Assembly: GCA_902363555.1 (NCBI GenBank)
Contig: CABJAM010000001.1
Location: 558,001-622,000, forward strand
Length of the DNA stretch: 64,000 bases
From: Lachnospiraceae bacterium
GTDB lineage: Bacteria > Bacillota > Clostridia > Lachnospirales > Lachnospiraceae
Direction: 5' to 3'
Positions 59,228 to 64,000 of this stretch are shown here, piece after piece. Positions within the stretch are counted from its first letter, which is position 1. Every line of letters starts with the position of its first letter. The translations under genes were made by a program, and so were the position numbers. The notes under the pieces were generated by a model. That model had not been told where the DNA came from and searched no databases. It was given only the letters and a program-made list of their open reading frames with translations.

Positions 59228-60910
59228 ATGAAAAAATGGAGAAAAGCATTGGCTGTTGTATTAGGAACCGCTATGGTCATAGGATGTCTTGGCGGATGCG
59301 GCAATTCAGCAGGCACAAGTACGAAAGAAACTAAGGGGAGCGGCGCTGCTTTAGACAATGAGAGCACCACAGGGGGGGAAAATACGTCAGCAGAACCAAA
59401 AGAACTGACCCTTCCGTTGTGTGAGGAAAAGCAGGAATTGTCAGTTTGGCTGGTTTACAATGGTACAGAGGTTTCCGATCTCAATGAAATTAAAGGCGTT
59501 CAGAAGATGGAAGAAATGACAAATGTTCATATCAACTGGATTCCTGTCGGGCAGCAGGAATATACGGAAAAGTTTGGCCTTATTCTGACATCCGGCGACT
59601 ATCCGGATATCATGGCTTATTTTGCCTACCCGGGTGGAACTGAAAAAGGTATCGAAGATGGGGTCCTTATTGATATGGATGAATATATCCGGGGATACAT
59701 GCCCAATTATATGAATCTTCTCGCCCAAAATGAAGATGCCCGTAAGCAGGCAACATCCGATACCGGAAAGCTGAATTCATTAAAGGTTATTTTAGGCACG
59801 GATCTGACAGCAGAGGGCGAGGGGCTGTATCAGGGTCTTGCATACCGCAAGGATTTGCTGGACGATATGGGGCTTGAGGTTCCGACCAGCGTTGAGGGAT
59901 GGCATGAGGTTTTGCTTAAATGTAAGGAAAACGGTATGGATGCACCTTTCAGCATCGGAAAGAGCGGCAGTAGCGAGATTTCCTGGGCCTGGGGCGTTCA
60001 GTCTCAGGGAATGGGAAAATATCTCCAGCTTGATGGCTCAAAGGTTATTTTTGGACCGGCCCTGGATGGCTTTGGCCAATATCTTGATACAATGCGTCAA
60101 TGGTATTCCGAAGGTTTGATCGATCCTAATTTCACATCCGGTGCAATGATTGATAACTGGCAGTTCTCTACACTTGAAGAGGACAATACCATGCTGATGT
60201 CAAGTCTCTCCGGCTTCAGTGGATATAATACATTCCGACAGGGCTTTATCAACAATGAAAAGGCATATTTGCAGCCAATCTTAACCCCGGTCCTTGAAGA
60301 AGGCGATACGCCAATTAAATGGGAACGTAATATCGTAGCTAAAGAAAATATTTTTGTGACCACAGCCTGCAAGGATCCGGTCCTGGCTGCGAAATGGCTG
60401 GATTTCCAGTATTCCCAGGAGGGAAGCTACCTGAACTGGTATGGTATCGAAGGCGAAACCTATGAACTTGGCGGCGATGACAATACACCTCAGTATACAG
60501 ATTTTGTCATAAAAAATCCGGACGGACTGACGGCGGACAGCGTTTTACAGCGTTATGCGCTGAACAATAAATCCTGGCTGGGCAAGCATAATTTCTCTGC
60601 CGGTTTAAAATTGACAACTGCTTTGTCCGGTGACGGCAGCAACGTGCAGCAGGATGCCGTAGATCTTTGGAGCGCGCCAACGGTAAATATCGCTCTGCCG
60701 GATGCGCTTACATTGACAGACAGTGAAGGGAAAAAGGCCAATACCACATTGACCGCTCTCACCACATTGGTTGAGGAGCATATGGTTAATTACATTCTTG
60801 GCAAAGATAATACAAGCCAGGAGGATTTTGTAAAGACTCTTTATGACTATGGTCTGCAGGAGGTCCTGGATATTTATCAGGCAGCTTATGAGCGGTATCT
60901 AGAGAGATAA
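59228..60910 (+). CDS. YtcQ-type solute-binding lipoprotein, paralog 1
   Basis: A 560-residue lipoprotein. Lipobox LGGC lies at about residue 21, followed by a Ser/Thr/Gly linker. The body (from about residue 60) is the family 1-like YtcQ type with LPLCEEKQELSVWLVYNGTE and DYPDIMAYFAYPG. The closing LYDYGLQEVLDIYQAAYERY is shared with the second paralog at 61835. It delivers a glycan or glycoside to the LplB/YtcP channel. TAAGGAGC fixes the start. Confidence 0.9.
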   Translation: MKKWRKALAVVLGTAMVIGCLGGCGNSAGTSTKETKGSGAALDNESTTGGENTSAEPKELTLPLCEEKQELSVWLVYNGTEVSDLNEIKGVQKMEEMTNVHINWIPVGQQEYTEKFGLILTSGDYPDIMAYFAYPGGTEKGIEDGVLIDMDEYIRGYMPNYMNLLAQNEDARKQATSDTGKLNSLKVILGTDLTAEGEGLYQGLAYRKDLLDDMGLEVPTSVEGWHEVLLKCKENGMDAPFSIGKSGSSEISWAWGVQSQGMGKYLQLDGSKVIFGPALDGFGQYLDTMRQWYSEGLIDPNFTSGAMIDNWQFSTLEEDNTMLMSSLSGFSGYNTFRQGFINNEKAYLQPILTPVLEEGDTPIKWERNIVAKENIFVTTACKDPVLAAKWLDFQYSQEGSYLNWYGIEGETYELGGDDNTPQYTDFVIKNPDGLTADSVLQRYALNNKSWLGKHNFSAGLKLTTALSGDGSNVQQDAVDLWSAPTVNIALPDALTLTDSEGKKANTTLTALTTLVEEHMVNYILGKDNTSQEDFVKTLYDYGLQEVLDIYQAAYERYLER

Positions 60911-60974
60911 AAATCTGAATTCAGAAAATGAGCATGTCAGCAGCCGTGGGCATGTCTCATTTGAAAGAAATACA

Positions 60975-61689
60975 ATGGCGGATTATATATTAGATATGGA
61001 AAGGTTTAGTCGGTTGGCCTGTCAGGCAGCAGCAGAGGGAAGTGTGCTATTATATAATGAAAAGGATACATTACCGGTAAAAGAGGACACCAACATAGCT
61101 GTATTTGGACGTATTGCCTTTAATTATTATAAAAGCGGCACAGGCTCAGGTGGGCTTGTCAATACACGTTACGTAATGAACATTATAGATGCTCTGAAGG
61201 AATGTCCGGGGATAACCCTGAATGAGAAGGTGCTGGCGGCTTATGAGGAATGGATTTCGGAAAATCCTTTTGATATTGGCCAGGGATGGGGCGGTGAGCC
61301 TTATTGTCAGCAGGAAATGCCGCTGGATGACGGTTTAGTGGAAACAGCCGCTAAAGAATCTGACGTGGCTGTGATGGCCGGGGGTGAATATTCACAGAAA
61401 CCCATTAAATGGCCGTAACTTTGAGTATATCTCAGAAGATCCCTATGTTACCGGAACAATAGCTGCGGCACAGCTTAAGGGGATGGCAAAAGCCGGTGTC
61501 ACAGGAACAATCAAGCATTTTGCCGCCAATAATCAGGAGTTTAGCCGTCACCAGGCAAATTCTGTTGTGTCGGAACGGGCGCTTCGGAAGATTTATCTTA
61601 AAGGCTTTGAGACTGCCGTTAAAGCTGGAGGCGCCTATTCTATAATGACAAGCTATGGAGCGATCAATGTTATATGGTGGCCGGGCTGA
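60975..61689 (+). pseudogene. Truncated GH3 glycosidase (internal deletion and frameshift)
   Basis: The first frame (60975-61418) begins like the C-terminal alpha/beta domain of a GH3 enzyme placed first, with SRLACQAAAEGSVLLYNE and SDVAVMAG. At about 61380 it is interrupted, and the next frame continues GVNIHRNPLNGRNFEYISED, GTIKHFAANNQEFSRHQANS and GAYSIMTSYGAIN, which belong to the catalytic barrel domain. The section between (the usual linking part of several hundred residues) is missing, and the sequence ends at about 61670 without the catalytic Asp region. This is a decayed GH3 enzyme of the domain-swapped type. The remaining bases to 61834 hold no gene. Confidence 0.8.
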
Positions 61690-61834
61690 CACATTATGTC
61701 CGATTATATTTTTCGACTGGAGGCATGAAGGTCGACCACATTCGGATTAAAAAAACCGGGGATTTTAATTTTAACGTGTGACATGCCTGTCTGTGCCTGG
61801 AAATTAAAATGATTGCAGCAAAGGAGGAAAAGCA

Positions 61835-63532
61835 ATGAAAAAATGGAGAAGAGTAATTGCATTGGTACTGGGATTTATGATGGTCATTGTCTGTTTTGGA
61901 GGTTGTTCCGGAAACGGAAGAAGTAAAGAAACAAAGGTTACGGTGGGGAATAACGACAGTGTTGCCGCAGCAGATGAGAGCAGTACAGGCACCGGACCGG
62001 CAGCCACAGGTCCGGAGGCACTGACACTTCCACTGTGCGAGGAAAAGCAGGAATTAACGGTCTGGATGATTTATAATGGAACCGAGGTTTCCGATGTTAA
62101 TGATATTAAAGGTGTCCAGAAAATGGAGGAATTGACCAATGTTCATATTAACTGGGTCACAATGAATCTGCAGGAAGTCGCTGAGAAGCTGGGCCTCCTT
62201 CTGACCTCCGGGGATTATCCGGATATTCTTTATCCGGCGTCTTATCCGTATCCAGGGGGAACGGAAAAAGGGATTGAGGACGGCGTACTTTTAGATATGG
62301 ATGAGTACATTCACAACTATATGCCCAATTATATGAATCTGCTTTCACAAAATGAGGACGCCCGCAAGCAGGCCACCTCTGACGACGGAAAACTCCATTC
62401 TCTGAAGGTCATCGTAGGCAGCGACCTTACAGTGGAGGGAGAGGGAAATTATCAGGGGCTGACTTACCGCAAGGATATTCTGGATGCCATGGGCCTGGAA
62501 GTGCCCACCACTATTGAAGGCTGGCATGATGTTCTTGTTAAGTGCAGGGAAAATGGAATGGAGGCGCCGCTGAGCATTACAAAGAATGGTGGTACTGAGC
62601 TTTCCTGGGCATGGGGCGTGCAATCTCAGGGTATGGGCAATTATCTCCAACTGGATGGCTCCAAAGTCGTTTTTGGCCCGACCATGGATGGTTTTGGGGA
62701 TTATCTTGATACGATGCGCCAGTGGTATTCGGAAGGGCTGATTGATCCGAACTTCACCTCTGGGGCTATGATTGAAAAATGGCAGTTTGATTCGCTGGAA
62801 AATGATAGTACGATGCTGATGAGCTCGATTTCATCCTTTTGTGGTCAGAATGCCTTTCGACAGGGCTTTATCACCAACGATCAGACGTATTTACAGCCTA
62901 TAGTAAGTCCGGTTCTTAATGAAGGTGATACGTCTATAAAGTGGGAGCGAAATATCGTAGCCAAAGACAATATCTACATTACAACGTCCTGTAAAGATCC
63001 GGTTCTGGCTGCAAAATGGCTGGATTTTCAGTATTCACAGGAAGGTCAGTACTTAAACTGGTATGGTATCGAGGGTGAGACCTATGAGCTGGGTGGAGAG
63101 GATAATACACCACAGTACACGGATCTTGTATTAAAAAACCCTGATAATCTGACACCGGGTAGTGTGCTTCAGCGCTACGCACTAAATAACCAGAGCTGGC
63201 TTGGCAAGCACGATTACAGTGCTGGTATGAAGCTGACCACAGCTCTGTCTGGTGACGGCAGCAATGCGCAGCAGGATGCGGTAGAGCTGTGGAGTGCACC
63301 GGAGAAGAATATTGCCCTCACCGAAGGCATCATGCTGACCGACGAGGAAGGAAAGAAAGCCAACAGTACCCTTACTGCCATCGTAACACTTGTACAGGAG
63401 CATATGGTGAATTATATTCTTGGCAAGGACAATACAAGCCAGGAGGATTTTGTAAAGACGCTTTACGACTTTGGTCTGCAGGATGTACTGGATATTTATC
63501 AGGCGGCGTATGAAAGATATCTTGCCAGATAA
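61835..63532 (+). CDS. YtcQ-type solute-binding lipoprotein, paralog 2
   Basis: A 565-residue lipoprotein closely similar along its length to paralog 1 (for instance both have LPLCEEKQEL, YSEGLIDPNFTSGAMI and LGKDNTSQEDFVKTLYD). The lipobox is FGGC at about residue 24, followed by a Ser/Gly/Thr-rich linker. Differences cluster in the linker and scattered surface loops. It probably uses the same LplB/YtcP channel for a related ligand. AAGGAGGAAA precedes the ATG. Confidence 0.9.
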   Translation: MKKWRRVIALVLGFMMVIVCFGGCSGNGRSKETKVTVGNNDSVAAADESSTGTGPAATGPEALTLPLCEEKQELTVWMIYNGTEVSDVNDIKGVQKMEELTNVHINWVTMNLQEVAEKLGLLLTSGDYPDILYPASYPYPGGTEKGIEDGVLLDMDEYIHNYMPNYMNLLSQNEDARKQATSDDGKLHSLKVIVGSDLTVEGEGNYQGLTYRKDILDAMGLEVPTTIEGWHDVLVKCRENGMEAPLSITKNGGTELSWAWGVQSQGMGNYLQLDGSKVVFGPTMDGFGDYLDTMRQWYSEGLIDPNFTSGAMIEKWQFDSLENDSTMLMSSISSFCGQNAFRQGFITNDQTYLQPIVSPVLNEGDTSIKWERNIVAKDNIYITTSCKDPVLAAKWLDFQYSQEGQYLNWYGIEGETYELGGEDNTPQYTDLVLKNPDNLTPGSVLQRYALNNQSWLGKHDYSAGMKLTTALSGDGSNAQQDAVELWSAPEKNIALTEGIMLTDEEGKKANSTLTAIVTLVQEHMVNYILGKDNTSQEDFVKTLYDFGLQDVLDIYQAAYERYLAR

Positions 63533-63541
63533 TTAAATTGC

Positions 63542-63585
63542 GGGAAGGTGCTGCTGTCTGTGGGCAGCAATACCTTCCCATTTTA
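63542..63585 (+). terminator. Terminator-like hairpin after paralog 2
   Basis: GGGAAGGT (63542-63549) pairs with ACCTTCCC (63572-63579), with inner GCTGC/GCAGC arms, followed by ATTTTATG. The T run is short, so termination may be partial. Confidence 0.6.
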
Positions 63586-63619
63586 TGAAAACTTTAAACG
63601 CCCTGTTTGGGCATAGATA

Positions 63620-63639
63620 GTAACCGCTCAGTGCGTTAC
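63620..63639. repeat. GTAAC-type palindromic repeat
   Basis: GTAACCGC and GCGTTAC arms with one bulged C around a TCAGT centre. Related to the palindromes at 26666, 32400 and 47829. It lies just before the ribosome site of the last gene. Confidence 0.45.
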
Positions 63640-63658
63640 GAAAATGAGGAGGTCAAGT

Positions 63659-64000
63659 ATGGGAAAACGATTCAAATGTAATGAAGATACGATCGTACAA
63701 ACAAAAGCAGGAAGCTTAAGAGGATTTTTTTATGACGGCGTATACAACTTTCACGGTATCCGTTATGCAAAGGCAAAACGGTTTCAGCAGCCACAGCCTG
63801 TAAAACCATGGGATGGTGTAAAGGATGCCTTGAGCTACGGTTATATCTGTCCGATCTTAAATCAGCCAAAGCCGTCCGGCGAGGTGGCCACGCCCCATCG
63901 GTTCTGGCCGGAGAGCGAGCATTGCCAATATCTGAATGTATGGACAAACAGTCTTGAAAGCAGCGCAAAGAAACCGGTCATGGTCTGGTTTCACGGCGGC
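63659..64000 (+). CDS. Type-B carboxylesterase/lipase (3' end outside window)
   Basis: The first 114 codons of a carboxylesterase-family protein. The sequence shows VQTKAGSLRGFFYDGVYNFHGIRYAKA, the normal N-terminal pattern (x-T-x-x-G-x-x-x-G...F-x-G-I-P/R-Y-A), then SEHCQYLNVWT, where the E-x-C-L-x-L-N-V motif is usual, and VMVWFHGG, the oxyanion-hole segment. The catalytic GESAGG lies beyond the edge. AATGAGGAGG fixes ATG 63659. No signal peptide, so it may de-esterify imported glycosides. Confidence 0.85.
   Translation, partial: MGKRFKCNEDTIVQTKAGSLRGFFYDGVYNFHGIRYAKAKRFQQPQPVKPWDGVKDALSYGYICPILNQPKPSGEVATPHRFWPESEHCQYLNVWTNSLESSAKKPVMVWFHGG

Noticed and set aside
1..64000. tRNA, rRNA, tmRNA or prophage genes
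   Set aside because: No sequence with tRNA-like CCA ends and T-loop, no rRNA-like stretches, and no phage structural or integrase genes were recognised.

Overview
The window reads as a chromosomal stretch of a gut-type Clostridia bacterium, most likely Lachnospiraceae. The support is Gram-positive lipoprotein signals, AGGAGG ribosome sites with some TTG and GTG starts, many Opp-type and LplB/YtcP/YtcQ-type ABC importers, YesMN-type two-component genes, and interspersed palindromic repeats. The genus call is an inference. No rRNA, tRNA or CRISPR was seen. The first and last genes are cut by the window edges.

Region 1 (1-9060): end of a five-gene Opp/Nik-type importer (permease, two ATPases, lipoprotein). 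A strong terminator separates it from two exporter-fold ABC half-transporters of the IrtAB/YbtPQ kind, an MptD-type ECF S component and an orphan OmpR-family regulator. The set resembles a metallophore or metal uptake locus. Region 2 (9096-19330): a LacI regulator divergent from a complete Opp operon, then a sugar-isomerase-like TIM barrel and an MFS carrier. A consensus promoter and two matching TGTAA-N4-TTACA operators lie in the divergent gap. Region 3 (19331-22700): a decayed area with a pseudogene fragment, an EamA transporter divergent from a CGNR zinc-finger regulator with twin 30-bp operators, remnants of a mobile element with a hairpin array, and a GNAT gene. Region 4 (22713-29480): AraC regulator, M81 (MlrC-like) peptidase, M24/creatinase-like protein with altered metal ligands, an AlbA-type ATP-binding protein and an Eis-like acetyltransferase.

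Region 5 (29645-47104): LysR regulator divergent from an FAD oxidoreductase, a uroporphyrinogen-decarboxylase-like protein and an MmgE/PrpD protein; a second PrpD gene faces the first; then a complete Opp operon. The FAD and Opp operons share a 34-bp promoter-upstream block, so they are probably co-regulated. Directly after the Opp genes is the most unusual set in the window: phosphotransacetylase, Sfp-type phosphopantetheinyl transferase, lone acyl carrier protein, SCP-x-like thiolase, DUF35 zinc-ribbon/OB protein and ThuA-like protein. It looks like a small acyl-ACP based pathway without the usual fatty-acid or polyketide genes.

Region 6 (47105-57000): a YefM/RelE-type toxin-antitoxin pair, a CE1-like esterase, a 166-bp MITE-like palindrome, an AraC regulator fused to a GH39 glycosidase domain, a three-copy 64-bp repeat, a DUF4143 ATPase and a convergent YesN/YesM two-component pair. 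Region 7 (57305-64000): LplB/YtcP permeases with two close paralogous YtcQ-type lipoproteins that flank a deleted GH3 glycosidase, then the start of a type-B carboxylesterase. Overall the window is a chain of uptake-and-degradation islands for sugars, glycosides or small organic compounds, each with its own regulator.
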